From NCBI RefSeq assembly GCF_004212635.1, contig NZ_PSRT01000066.1, positions 1-47,533 of the forward strand: a DNA stretch of 47,533 nucleotides. The letters are read 5' to 3'. Made by a program: the position numbers and the translations under genes. This DNA comes from Bradyrhizobium genosp. SA-3 (GTDB taxonomy: Bacteria; Pseudomonadota; Alphaproteobacteria; Rhizobiales; Xanthobacteraceae). The notes beneath the pieces are model-generated. The model saw nothing but the letters and a program-made list of their open reading frames with translations. It ran no database searches and was not told where the DNA came from. Below, piece by piece: positions 35,678 to 44,805 of the stretch (position 1 is its first letter; every line of letters starts with the position of its first letter).

Positions 35678-37009
35678 CTATGACGGGCTTTTACTTGTGC
35701 GCAGAGTTCTAAATTTAAGTGGTGCAGTCTCCGGCATCATGAGCATGGCAAAGAGTCCGGCCGCGCTAGCGACAAGCATGTACCAGGCGGGCGCGAGCGC
35801 GCTCCCGGTAAGGTGGATCAGCCAGGTGACGACTGGTTGAGCTGTGCCTCCGAAAATCGCTATCGCAAAAGCGTAGATCGTCGCGAAGGCGCCACCACGA
35901 ATGTTCTTGGGCAAACCTTCGGCCATGCTCACATAGAAGGCGCTATACGGAATCGTTCCGATCAGGGTGAGCGCGCCGAGACCTCCGAGAAGTGCGAGGG
36001 CACTGCGGCTCTCTGCAATCCACAAGAATACCGGATAGGTCATCAGCAATGCAGTGACCTGCGGCCATATCATGATGTGCCGACGGCCTGCGCGGTCTGC
36101 GAGCCAGCCGCCCAGCAGTGCGGCAGCAATTCCTACCGTATTGCTGATGAGCGTGGTACCAAAGGCGAGAGGCGCGGAAACGTGCAGGGTGTTCAGCGCA
36201 TAGGTGGTCATATATCCCGTGACATAAGTAATGATCGTGCAGCTGGCCAAGATGACAAATCCCAAGCTCATGATTCGGCGAGCGGCAGGCGATCTCCCTA
36301 CAGGTTGCATGACTAGAGCCGGCGCCTCGGGGCGGTGCAACGTTTCGGGCAGGCCGCTCCGGAACCAAAGTCCGAAGGGTAACGTAGCGGCGCCGAGCAA
36401 CAGCGCGATCCGCCATCCGTACGCATTGAGTGCCTCGCTCGTCATGGTGAGGGAGAGTATTACTCCAACGAGCGCTCCGGCCGTCGCAGCGATCTGTTGG
36501 CTGGCGGGTTGAAACGAGACAGCAAGACCGCGTCCTTCGGTCGGGGCCGCTTCCATCAAATACGCGGTCGTCGGACCAACCTCACCGCCCAGCGCGAAGC
36601 CCTGCACTAAACGTGCGAAAATGACCAGCAGCGGAGCGGCAATTCCTATTGTCTCGTACGAGGGCGTAACAGCCAACAACAGGATCGCGGCGCTCATCAT
36701 GGCAAAGCTGGCGGTCATCGCGGGCCGGCGGCCGGCCCGATCCGAATACGAGCCGAGCACGATGGCCCCGATCGGTCTGGTCACAAAACCCGCGCCGAAG
36801 GTTGCGAGCGACAGCATGAGGCTGGCGAACGGGTCGCTTGCCGGGAAGAACGCTTGGCCGATCTGGATTGCGAAAAAGCTATAGGTCCCGAAGTCGTAGA
36901 ATTCGAGAATATTGCCGATCGTTGCACCCAAAACGGCGCGGCGGGTTAAGCGTTGGTCTGCGGCATCGAGGACCGAGTCCGGCTTCTCCTGAGTAAATTG
37001 CTTGGCCAT
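35678..37009 (-). CDS. MFS transporter, metabolite:H+ symporter (MHS/ShiA-ProP) family
   Basis: About 443 residues from the ATG at 37009; a GTG at 37090 would add 27 residues unlike the family. Twelve hydrophobic segments. Diagnostic motifs: ATIGNILEFYDFGTYSFFA in helix 1, TRPIGAIVLGSYSDRAGRRPAM between helices 2 and 3, ARLVQGFALGGEVGPTTAYLMEAAP in helix 4-5, and GGWLADRAGRR in the second half. Family members import organic acids, shikimate, betaine or alpha-ketoglutarate with protons. Its place between two exporter/peptide genes may be accidental. Confidence 0.9.
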   Translation of the reverse strand: MAKQFTQEKPDSVLDAADQRLTRRAVLGATIGNILEFYDFGTYSFFAIQIGQAFFPASDPFASLMLSLATFGAGFVTRPIGAIVLGSYSDRAGRRPAMTASFAMMSAAILLLAVTPSYETIGIAAPLLVIFARLVQGFALGGEVGPTTAYLMEAAPTEGRGLAVSFQPASQQIAATAGALVGVILSLTMTSEALNAYGWRIALLLGAATLPFGLWFRSGLPETLHRPEAPALVMQPVGRSPAARRIMSLGFVILASCTIITYVTGYMTTYALNTLHVSAPLAFGTTLISNTVGIAAALLGGWLADRAGRRHIMIWPQVTALLMTYPVFLWIAESRSALALLGGLGALTLIGTIPYSAFYVSMAEGLPKNIRGGAFATIYAFAIAIFGGTAQPVVTWLIHLTGSALAPAWYMLVASAAGLFAMLMMPETAPLKFRTLRTSKSPS

Positions 37010-37399
37010 CCTCGATCCGTGTGAAGCGCGATCGCTGGCCTGAGCATTTCGACCAGTCAGGGCGCGCACGTTCCACTCCACTTGCCGCACACGTCTCTAC
37101 CTTGATGATCTGGCACGGCTAGTGCGCCAGTCCACATTTAGACTGAAGCGTTGTCAGGACGAAGCTCATGATAACGTGTGCAATAAAAATGCCTGCCTCT
37201 TGCGACCCCATTGAACCCTTGAACTGATCGCGCCCTTGCCAGCAAAGACAAATAAGAGAACCCGCCGCAGTTGTCGCGCGGCCCCAGACATTGCGCTGCT
37301 GTGCAGTGGCGGGTTTGCGACAAAATTGGCGGGCGCCGAACAGGTGGCGCCTGCTCTGATCTTGCGATCGCAGCCGTCAGGTAGCAATCGGCGACGACT

Positions 37400-37586
37400 C
37401 CGCACCAAAGGTGCGATCGGACAAGCTCGAGTTGCTTCAACCGTCGCATCTCGGTCGGCAGCAATCCGTGGTACTTCCTTTTCCAGTTGAAGTAGGTCGC
37501 CTAGCTGACTCCGGCCCTGCGGCAGATCTCCGCAACCGCAACCGTTTGAGAATGAACGCCTTCTTGGAAAATTTTGAGGCCTTCAT
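37400..37586 (-). pseudogene. Decayed IS3-type transposase OrfA
   Basis: The minus strand starts with MKASKFSKKAFILK, loses frame, then continues VAVAEICRRAGVS, an in-frame TAG, and ATYFNWKRKYHGLLPTEMRRLKQLE. This is the helix-turn-helix N-terminal protein (OrfA) of an IS3-family element with a deletion or frameshift and a stop codon. The OrfB integrase part is missing. It shows that insertion sequences have rearranged the segment between the transporter and the halogenase gene. Confidence 0.8.
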
Positions 37587-38153
37587 CAACTGTCGCTCCT
37601 CCCAGCCGAGAGGATTCGGCGGCGAAAGCTCTAGCCAAAAATGTCCAGTTTGCCGGCCTCAGATCACTTGAATCGCACGCAGCGTCAGGTTGTATCTCAG
37701 ATAGGTGGGACGGTCACCGACCACGCGAAGGCTCTCCAACGACCGACACGGATTGCGAATGTCTCAACTCTTAGGCTCACGCCGCGGGAATCCCGTCATC
37801 AGCGAAAAGCAGGGCGGTTTGGACGGTCTCAACGCTCTTCATTAGCAATGGTGGCGGTGTTGTTCACCCGATGCAAGCCCCTTCCGCCTTCGAATGCACC
37901 TGGGAGCACCAACACGACGCCATTACGCAAGTGGAGGCTTGCGAATTGCCGATGCTGATCTCTCGTTACGAACGCGGCTGCGCCTTCAAACGCGGTTATG
38001 AGCCATCGCCTTTAAGGCGGGATAGCTTCAATCTCACAAGCGGTGAAATCCTCCCCTGACCTCGACGCGAGCGTGCCAAGCGATGCTCTTATCGATCGAG
38101 CGGAGCTGGAGCTCTGCACCGATTGAACAACTTTAACAAACGACTAACATTTG
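37587..38153. other. Upstream region of the halogenase gene
   Basis: About 570 bases of decayed sequence after the IS3 remnant. No gene recognised. The last 60 bases before the halogenase start are AT-richer (AACAACTTTAACAAACG) and may include the promoter, but no clear -35/-10 pair or ribosome-binding site can be named. Confidence 0.4.
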
Positions 38154-39746
38154 ATGAACGAAACGGCAGCCATGATGACCAGCGAATCTATCGTGATTTT
38201 GGGCGGCGGGTCGGCAGGATGGATGACTGCCGCCTATCTCAAAAAAGCGTTGAGGGGTGTCGATATCGCGCTTATCGAGTCTGCTAACGTTGGCACCATT
38301 GGGGTTGGTGAAGCCAGCTTCAGCACAATGAAATTATTTTTTGATTATCTTGGCCTTGATGAATCGGAATGGATGCCACCGTGTAATGCTACCTATAAGC
38401 TCGCGATCAAATTCACCAATTGGACCGCTGGGGGCGGTCATTTCTATCATCCGTTTCAACGCTATGAGGTCATAGACGGAAACAATCTTGGCGAATGGTG
38501 GTTACACCTAAAGCCTAATGAGGCACCATTCGATTCCGCCTGCTTTAGCACCCCCTCTCTATGCGAGAACAACAGATCTCCAAGATACTTGAATGGTGAA
38601 GTCTTCGATCACAAGGTCAAAACCACCTTCAATTTTGCTAGCGAGGCGCCGCCAAATACATTCCTGTCTGATCACCGGTTGCAGTACCCTTATGGGTATC
38701 ATTTTGAAGCCAGTCTGCTCGCGAGCTTTCTTAAGAATTATGCGACGGCGCTTGGCGTTCGGTGCATCAAAGACGATGTCGAAGACGTGCTTCTCTCGAG
38801 TGATGGTTCGATCGATTGTCTCAGGACGCGCAGAAATGGGGCAGTGAAAGGATCGCTTTATGTAGATTGTACCGGTTTTCGCGGTCTCCTCATCAACCAG
38901 GCACTCAAGGAACCGTTCGTTTCGTTCCAAGACGTCTTGCTGAACGACCGCGCGATAGCGCTGCAGGTCCCCTACCAAGCCGACACATCAAATATCCAGC
39001 CCTTTACCTCAGCCACTGCTTTACCGTCCGGCTGGGTGTGGAATATTCCTCTCTATAATCGCGTGGGGACCGGCTACGTCTATTGCAGTCAGTTCATCTC
39101 TTCCGAGCAAGCTGAATCTGACCTTCGCGCACATTTAGGTCCGCGCGCGAAAGATTGCATCGCAAATCACATCAAGATGCGAATCGGCCGTTGCCGCAAT
39201 TCTTGGGTCAAAAACTGCGTCGCAATCGGTTTGTCCTCCGGTTTCGTAGAGCCACTAGAGTCGACCGGGATTTTCTTCATTCAGTTCGGCATTGAGGAGC
39301 TCCTACGTCATTATTCAGGTTCCACGACGGACCCGGACGTAGTGGCCGACTACAATAGGATCATTGCCGATTGCATCGATGGGGTGCGCGACTTTCTTGT
39401 CCTTCATTATCGCGCTTCTGATAGGGCTGACACGCCGTTTTGGAAGGCGACAAAGGAGATCTCTGTACCTTCCTCGGTGGATCAACGTCTTGCACTTTGG
39501 AAAAAGCGGCTTCCGAACGAAAGGAGTATCAACTCGTGTTATCACGGCTTCGAATTCTACTCGTATTCTGTGATGCTGCTCGGGTTGCATTATCGACCCG
39601 TGAATAGCTTGCTTACTCTGCGGCACTCTAACGTAAGCGCTGCCGTAGCGGCATTCCAAGCAGTGCGGGATCGGACAGCCGAGTTAGTCCGCACATTGCC
39701 GAGCCATTTGGAGTATCTTCAGCATCTTCGGCGAGCGAGGAACTGA
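38154..39746 (+). CDS. Flavin-dependent tryptophan halogenase
   Basis: 530 residues from the ATG at 38154. It has the FAD-binding GGGSAGW (17-23), the catalytic-lysine motif TYKLAIKF with Lys82 (the equivalent of PrnA Lys79), the WxWxIP halogenase signature WVWNIP (294-299) and EPLEST with Glu369 (equivalent of PrnA Glu346). All key residues are present, so it should use FADH2, O2 and halide to form HOCl and halogenate an indole. A free-tryptophan or a peptide-bound substrate are both possible. Its neighbours are a GntR regulator and a lasso-peptide operon whose core has one Trp. No flavin reductase lies adjacent. The coding sequence looks AT-richer than its neighbours, suggesting transfer. 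Confidence 0.95.
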   Translation: MNETAAMMTSESIVILGGGSAGWMTAAYLKKALRGVDIALIESANVGTIGVGEASFSTMKLFFDYLGLDESEWMPPCNATYKLAIKFTNWTAGGGHFYHPFQRYEVIDGNNLGEWWLHLKPNEAPFDSACFSTPSLCENNRSPRYLNGEVFDHKVKTTFNFASEAPPNTFLSDHRLQYPYGYHFEASLLASFLKNYATALGVRCIKDDVEDVLLSSDGSIDCLRTRRNGAVKGSLYVDCTGFRGLLINQALKEPFVSFQDVLLNDRAIALQVPYQADTSNIQPFTSATALPSGWVWNIPLYNRVGTGYVYCSQFISSEQAESDLRAHLGPRAKDCIANHIKMRIGRCRNSWVKNCVAIGLSSGFVEPLESTGIFFIQFGIEELLRHYSGSTTDPDVVADYNRIIADCIDGVRDFLVLHYRASDRADTPFWKATKEISVPSSVDQRLALWKKRLPNERSINSCYHGFEFYSYSVMLLGLHYRPVNSLLTLRHSNVSAAVAAFQAVRDRTAELVRTLPSHLEYLQHLRRARN

Positions 39747-40229
39747 ACTGGACTCCTGATTTTCGACCAGCGGATTAGGTGGTGCGGATGCCGTTCAATT
39801 TTGATAACGAGCGGACCACGAAGAGGAACGGCGGAACTCAATCTCTCCATGCCGCCCGGCTCGTTGGTCATGATCAAGGAGGGCCGCGAGTGCCGACGCA
39901 ACATCGTGAACAACGAAACCAACATGTTGGCGCCGACATCTGCATTCGTGGCAGCGATGCTGCTTCTTGGGCGAGTTGCACAATAGAAGAAATGCCGCTC
40001 GATCATCGCCTCTACCCGTTCCGACCGCCGATTCCGCTTTGGACATACCCAGGTCGTACTCTGCGGCAGAGCTTCGTGGCCCCGGCGGAAGCCCTGCCAT
40101 GGCGGCCTACCCCAGCAGCCATTTCGCCACGGACCGGACCGCTCATGGGTTCCGGGGCGGCATAAGCTATGCCAAGAGGTGAGGCCCCCTTGGCCGCCTC
40201 AGTCAGGACGGTTGAACGGGCGAGTAATC
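39747..40229. other. Gap between halogenase and GntR regulator genes
   Basis: About 480 bases. Overlapping open frames on both strands with no family match. The regulator probably has its promoter here, but no motif is clear. Confidence 0.4.
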
Positions 40230-40925
40230 ATGGCTTTTGAGACACAGCATCCAGTATTCGAGGCCTTGCGCGAGCGTCTATTATTGGGCCATTGGCTACC
40301 CGGCACAGCCTTGAAGCCTGCCGATATTGCCGATGAGCTTCGCGTCGGCATTTCGCCCGTACGAGAGGCTTTGATACGGCTGACTGAGCGCGATGTGGTG
40401 CAAAATGTCGACCACAAGGGATTCAACGCCAGGCCGATCGACCCACACCAAGCCATCCTGTTCTGCAATATGCTGTCGCAAATGTATGTCGATAGCATCA
40501 GCGATTTCACCAAGGCGAAGCTGATCGACGAAGTGGCGGCAAGCTTCTGCGGTGAAATTAATCCCATTTACGCAAGCAATGCGGATCCCGCCAAGCTCTT
40601 CTTGAAAGTAGGCGAGTGCTATCGGCGCGCGTTGCTGGTCAAACAGCATCGCCACATTGCGGATCACGTCGCGGACGTCGTTTATGTCTACCTTTCACGC
40701 GCCATGGGAACGCGTACGTACTACAGCGATTTGCTTGTCGAAAGCCAAACTATTAGTGCGTTGATGGTCGAAGGGCAGCACAAGGCCGCGGCCCGTGCCA
40801 TTCAGGGCTTTTTCAGACGCCGGGTCACGGAAGTTATGCGAGCACAGGCGAGGCTCTCGCGGATGCCGACCACGACAAATCTAGCACGGAGTCATGTGAA
40901 CTTATCACGGCCCGGCGGTGCGTAA
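40230..40925 (+). CDS. GntR-family transcription regulator
   Basis: 231 residues from the ATG at 40230 (an upstream in-frame ATG at 40179 lacks support). The N-terminal winged helix is typical of GntR/FadR: VFEALRERLLLGHWLPGTALKPADIADELRVGISPVREALIRLTERDVVQ. The C-terminal helical domain (about 80-200) is of FCD-like size and probably binds a small molecule. The gene lies between the halogenase and the lasso operon. Its end overlaps the end of the lasso exporter gene by 92 bases, tail to tail, so transcription of one may affect the other. It is the only regulator in the cluster. Confidence 0.85.
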   Translation: MAFETQHPVFEALRERLLLGHWLPGTALKPADIADELRVGISPVREALIRLTERDVVQNVDHKGFNARPIDPHQAILFCNMLSQMYVDSISDFTKAKLIDEVAASFCGEINPIYASNADPAKLFLKVGECYRRALLVKQHRHIADHVADVVYVYLSRAMGTRTYYSDLLVESQTISALMVEGQHKAAARAIQGFFRRRVTEVMRAQARLSRMPTTTNLARSHVNLSRPGGA

Positions 40926-42531
40926 TTGCTATGATCGTCGTGTCCGACGCGAGTTGCCGAAGTTCGTCGAAGATTCCGCGCTCAGTCTGCTCGTCCAGTC
41001 CGGAACTGGCCTCGTCGAGGAGCAACAGCCGGGGCCTTGCGATGAGTGCACGGGCGATCGCAAGGCGCTGCCTCTCGCCGCCGCTTAGCAATTGGCCCCG
41101 TTCGCCGACGCGGTAGTCCAAACCGTCCCGCAAGGAGGTCACCTTATCAGCCAGATGGACGCATTCTAGCGCGTGGAACACGTCCGCATCGGAAAACGGG
41201 CGGCCCAGCAGAACGTTTTCGCGGATACTCAGATTCATCATCATGGGCTCTTGGGGCACGTAACCTACCTGCGCCAAGTAATCTTCCGGATCGATCGTGG
41301 CCAGGTCCAGGGAGCCAACGCGTACCAGGCCGCTGTAGCCTTGATGCATTTTTAGCAGGAGTTGCATAAGCGTCGACTTGCCAGCGCCCGACCGTCCGAT
41401 GATGAAGTTGATGACGCCGGGCTTGAACTCGCCCGTTATCCCAGAGAGAAGCGGCGAGGCGGCTCGCTCATAACCAAACGAAAGCGCGCTGATGGAAATG
41501 GTGAGTGAGCCCGATATCGGCATAGTACGCTTGAGCATAGCGGGTCGTGCCGCTGGGGCATGTGCATCAAGCAGCGCCTGCAGCGGTCCGGCCATGCCGC
41601 GCGCAACGATGATGTCCCGAATTGACATGCCGATAAGCTCGAACGGCCGGTTCAGTTGAACCAGGATCATGCTCACCATGACGAGCCCACCTATCTCGCC
41701 TGACCGCTCATAGAGCCACAGCGAAAGCCCCAAGATCGAGGCATACTGAACGAACAAGAGGGTGGCTTGCAAAGCGCCATAGCGCAATCGGACACCATAG
41801 AACCTGAGCCAGGCTCGGCGCGTGGCGGTGGTCTGGCGATCATACAACTCAGCGATCCAGGGTTGAGCGCGAAACACCCTGATCGAAACGATGTTTTCGA
41901 TTGCATTTCCTAAAACGTTCGAACCCTCGTTACTTGAGGCCTGCGCCTGAGCCTGATACATCTTTGTAACGCTATTGCTTTTCCACGTTATCAGTACGAG
42001 GACGGCGCCGTAGGCTACGACGAACAGCGCCACAAACCAATTGGCGGCTCCACCGACGGCAAGGAACGAGAACGCAACATCGGCGACCCCGCCCATCAGC
42101 ACCATCAAATAGAGCTGGATGTAGATCTTATTGGACTGGTGCCAACTCTCTACCATTGCCGAAATCTTGCTCGGATTGTTTTGAGCAAACAGCGATCCCT
42201 CGGCGCTCACCAGAGCGGCCATGATCTTCTTGCTGGAGAGATTACGAACGTCCTGTTCGAGCCTGTTCGACAGAACCGCCTTGACCTCCTGCAAGCACCG
42301 AGCAAGCGCGGCCGTAACGGCAAACAGCAACAACAAACTGAACGTATAAAGCGGCGGCGCGCTGGCCAGCCGGGCGACGGCCCGTGAGAACAAGAGCGGC
42401 CCGGCGACCGTGCAGGCGGACGCTGCAATGGTCGTGAGCAGGAAGCCCACGACAAGAAGGCGAGAAGATTGCAAGCTCGTCTTGATGATGTCCCATTGGA
42501 GCGGGGGTAAGAGCGGCTTACCCGAGTTCAT
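40834..42531 (-). CDS. Lasso peptide ABC exporter (D protein, McjD-like)
   Basis: About 565 residues from the ATG at 42531; a start at 42576 is possible but overlaps the C gene by 59 bases. Six hydrophobic segments, then an ATPase domain with IIGRSGAGKSTLMQLLL, LLSGGERQRLAIARALIARPRLLLLDEASSGLDEQTE and ITHRR. In lasso clusters the D protein exports the mature peptide and gives immunity. It follows the C gene with a short overlap in the same operon and ends convergent with the GntR gene. A paralogue is at 33541-35208. Confidence 0.92.
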   Translation of the reverse strand: MNSGKPLLPPLQWDIIKTSLQSSRLLVVGFLLTTIAASACTVAGPLLFSRAVARLASAPPLYTFSLLLLFAVTAALARCLQEVKAVLSNRLEQDVRNLSSKKIMAALVSAEGSLFAQNNPSKISAMVESWHQSNKIYIQLYLMVLMGGVADVAFSFLAVGGAANWFVALFVVAYGAVLVLITWKSNSVTKMYQAQAQASSNEGSNVLGNAIENIVSIRVFRAQPWIAELYDRQTTATRRAWLRFYGVRLRYGALQATLLFVQYASILGLSLWLYERSGEIGGLVMVSMILVQLNRPFELIGMSIRDIIVARGMAGPLQALLDAHAPAARPAMLKRTMPISGSLTISISALSFGYERAASPLLSGITGEFKPGVINFIIGRSGAGKSTLMQLLLKMHQGYSGLVRVGSLDLATIDPEDYLAQVGYVPQEPMMMNLSIRENVLLGRPFSDADVFHALECVHLADKVTSLRDGLDYRVGERGQLLSGGERQRLAIARALIARPRLLLLDEASSGLDEQTERGIFDELRQLASDTTIIAITHRRAVISSHDSVLDLSWSASARASPVLA

Positions 42532-44176
42532 GAAGGTCCATCCAATCGGCAACAGCGCAGACACGAACGAGTGCAAACGCTGAGTCGTAAGACAAATTGT
42601 CGATAGCAGAACGGAGGAGATCGGGGGAGATCAAGCCGTGTCGATACAATGCACTACGCTCGACACGTGACGCCAAGGTACCATATTCGTACCGCATTAG
42701 CATGTCGCGCCCGGCACCTTTGCCAACACGATAATAGATCTCGTCGGGCAAGTCTTCCCGGAAGGCCTCGCGCTCAAGTGCACGATCAATTCCATTTGAG
42801 TGGTGATGTCGGCGAGCCGTGAGGAGACCCGCCTTGATGAGCGGCCAGAACACAAAGGCCTTTCGCTCTTCTACCGCAATGTCTCGCAGTGCGATGCGAT
42901 TGAGCTCCGCATTACGCATGCCGAAGAACTGAAACAGTCGCGTCGTCGGCAGGTGGCGTAGGGACCTGGCGCCAGGTACGAGCTCTGCACGGATATCCGG
43001 CCGCACTGATGCGACAGGCGACTGCGGAAATCGAAGATCACCGAACATATGCCGGCGTAAGTCTCGGCTGCTCTGACCGGTGATCACGTCGCGAAGAACA
43101 CGCCAAAAAGACGCTCGAGCCTGAATCGCAAGGCCGGCGAGCTCACGCAATGCCTCTCCTGGCGATCGGGATTCGGCAAGTAGCTCTCTGGCCATCGTCA
43201 AGCGGCGCATTCTGAGAAATAGTTGATCGCCTCCATCTCCTGTGAGCACCAAGCGCGATCCTGCAGCCTGCGCAGCCTCGTGAAGTTGAGCCGTTGTGGC
43301 GATTGTGGCGGCTAGCTTACAAGGTCGCGGCGTTGGAGCCAGCAATTCTGACGATAGGTGGGTCATCGACGAGCGAGCATTCGCTTCGACATAGGTTGGC
43401 GCGCCGCCCACCTGCTCGGCTAGTGCGGCAAAAAAGAAGCGTTCGTCACCATTGACGTCCGTCTCTGAGTAGCTGTTCAGGAGGGAGAGGGGCCTATCTC
43501 GATGGAGGTCGGCCGCAGCCAACGCCACTACCGACGAATCAAGGCCCCCGGAACATTCAATGCTGAAAGCACCGCCGTAGCGGCGCGTTTTGTGAGCGAC
43601 GCTCGCCGAGATCAATTGGCGAAAGCTGGCCACGTCATCCTCGAAAGAGACCGCCGACGCGTTGAGCCTAGCCACGGCGCCCGCCAGAAAATCGACTTGC
43701 CGAAAGGTGCCACTTGAGACGATGAGCGCCGCGCCACTCAGTAGCTCGAAAATCCCACACAACCCTGTTTCCGGGGTCAACCAGGACGCGTTGCATATCA
43801 GGCCGGTCAAATAGCCAAAGTTGAAGGCGCGGCGTTGCGCCAAGGCGGCATCTGGCAGCTTCAGTCCTGCCCAGCACTCAATCACATCATGTCTGACCTG
43901 GTAGAAGATGGAGATTTCCGAGAAAGGGGGGCGTACGATCGCGATGCCACTTGGCGCGCGAACAATGAAAGCCGCATCGCCAGCGTACCGCTCCTGCAGC
44001 AGAGCCACAATCTCCGGCAGAGACGTGCCTTTGAAGTGTGTTGGTTCCAATTGAGTCGGCATGCCGGTGTCGGCGTCAACAATATCGTTGAGCACCGTGA
44101 TTTCCACGCGGCCGTTTACAACGATGGTGGCAAGCTCCTTGGCTGAATCCAAGAGCCAATCTGCATTGAGTCTCAT
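42518..44176 (-). CDS. Lasso peptide lactam synthetase (C protein, McjC-like)
   Basis: 552 residues related to asparagine synthetase B. The ATP-pyrophosphatase motif SGGLDSS is at 209-215, followed by LNSYSETDVNGDERFFFAALAEQ and LVLTGDGGDQLF, a strongly conserved segment of the family. The N-terminal glutaminase-like domain is degenerate and lacks the Cys2 nucleophile (it starts MRLNAD), as expected for lasso cyclases, which use the substrate's own Gly amine rather than ammonia. It activates the side-chain carboxylate of ring residue 7-9 as an AMP ester and closes the macrolactam. Its start overlaps the B gene stop by four bases (ATGA). Confidence 0.93.
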   Translation of the reverse strand: MRLNADWLLDSAKELATIVVNGRVEITVLNDIVDADTGMPTQLEPTHFKGTSLPEIVALLQERYAGDAAFIVRAPSGIAIVRPPFSEISIFYQVRHDVIECWAGLKLPDAALAQRRAFNFGYLTGLICNASWLTPETGLCGIFELLSGAALIVSSGTFRQVDFLAGAVARLNASAVSFEDDVASFRQLISASVAHKTRRYGGAFSIECSGGLDSSVVALAAADLHRDRPLSLLNSYSETDVNGDERFFFAALAEQVGGAPTYVEANARSSMTHLSSELLAPTPRPCKLAATIATTAQLHEAAQAAGSRLVLTGDGGDQLFLRMRRLTMARELLAESRSPGEALRELAGLAIQARASFWRVLRDVITGQSSRDLRRHMFGDLRFPQSPVASVRPDIRAELVPGARSLRHLPTTRLFQFFGMRNAELNRIALRDIAVEERKAFVFWPLIKAGLLTARRHHHSNGIDRALEREAFREDLPDEIYYRVGKGAGRDMLMRYEYGTLASRVERSALYRHGLISPDLLRSAIDNLSYDSAFALVRVCAVADWMDLHELG

Positions 44177-44730
44177 TTCTCGAATCTCAAGATGACGCTG
44201 TACTCCTCCACAGCACGCTTCGCGTCGTTCAAAATGAGATCGCCAGATTGCAGCCAGGCGTGGGCTCTGAAAGGTGGCTGCTTCACACCCACGAGGAGCT
44301 CGAGCGATGCGATGTAGGGATAGAAAAAGAGATACCCACCCACGGAATCCTCAAGACAGCGCGGGCGGCGGAACCGAAGATTACGCAGATGTTGGAATAC
44401 GCTGGCGTAGTAATGGATTGTTTCGACTCCCACGGACACCGGTGCCGTACCGCGACGCGAGGCACGTAAAAAGTCGAGTTGACGAACGATGGTCTGGCCG
44501 CGAACGACGCGAGCAGCATGAGCCGCACGCGCATAGTGCCACACCAGATGGAGGGGTGGGAAAAAGGCTGGCGGTGAACTCAGGCAATCGCGCAACTTTG
44601 CCGTCGTCTCGGTTAGCCGTTCACGCTCCTCCGGACAAGCTACAGATGTGGTAGCCATGCTGTAACGATTGGATTGCAGGTCGAGGCTGATCCAACGCCC
44701 GTTAGACCACGCATGAAATATGTCGCTCAC
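44173..44730 (-). CDS. Lasso peptide leader peptidase with RRE domain (B protein, McjB-like)
   Basis: 185 residues from a GTG with GGA upstream. The N-terminus (about 1-30, WSNGRWISLDLQSNRYSMA) looks like the PqqD-type leader-recognition domain (B1). The C-terminal part is the transglutaminase-like Cys protease (B2): Cys125 in RCLEDSV, His157 in FRAHAWLQ, and Asp169 in LILNDA form the catalytic triad. The fused form is typical of proteobacterial lasso clusters. It cuts after the leader, at the Lys before core Gly1. It lies 76 bases after the precursor gene, with a hairpin between them. Confidence 0.93.
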   Translation of the reverse strand: MSDIFHAWSNGRWISLDLQSNRYSMATTSVACPEERERLTETTAKLRDCLSSPPAFFPPLHLVWHYARAAHAARVVRGQTIVRQLDFLRASRRGTAPVSVGVETIHYYASVFQHLRNLRFRRPRCLEDSVGGYLFFYPYIASLELLVGVKQPPFRAHAWLQSGDLILNDAKRAVEEYSVILRFEK

Positions 44731-44763
44731 AGCAGCGATCCCTTGCCCACTGCGCCCTCAAAC

Positions 44764-44793
44764 TGATGGGATGGGCCGAAGCCCATCCCATCA
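44764..44793. terminator. Perfect 13-bp hairpin with UUCG loop between precursor and B genes
   Basis: TGATGGGATGGGC (44764-44776) pairs perfectly with GCCCATCCCATCA (44781-44793). On the minus-strand RNA the loop is UUCG closed by C-G, an exceptionally stable tetraloop. There is no T run, so it probably acts as a processing or attenuation point that lets the precursor be made in excess over B, C and D, as is common in lasso operons. Confidence 0.85.
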
Positions 44794-44805
44794 AGACGAT
44801 CCGCG

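Noticed and set aside
37114..37132. TGGCACGGCTAGTGCG as a sigma54 promoter
   Set aside because: The -12 element is GTGC rather than TTGC, there is no activator site upstream and no gene after it.
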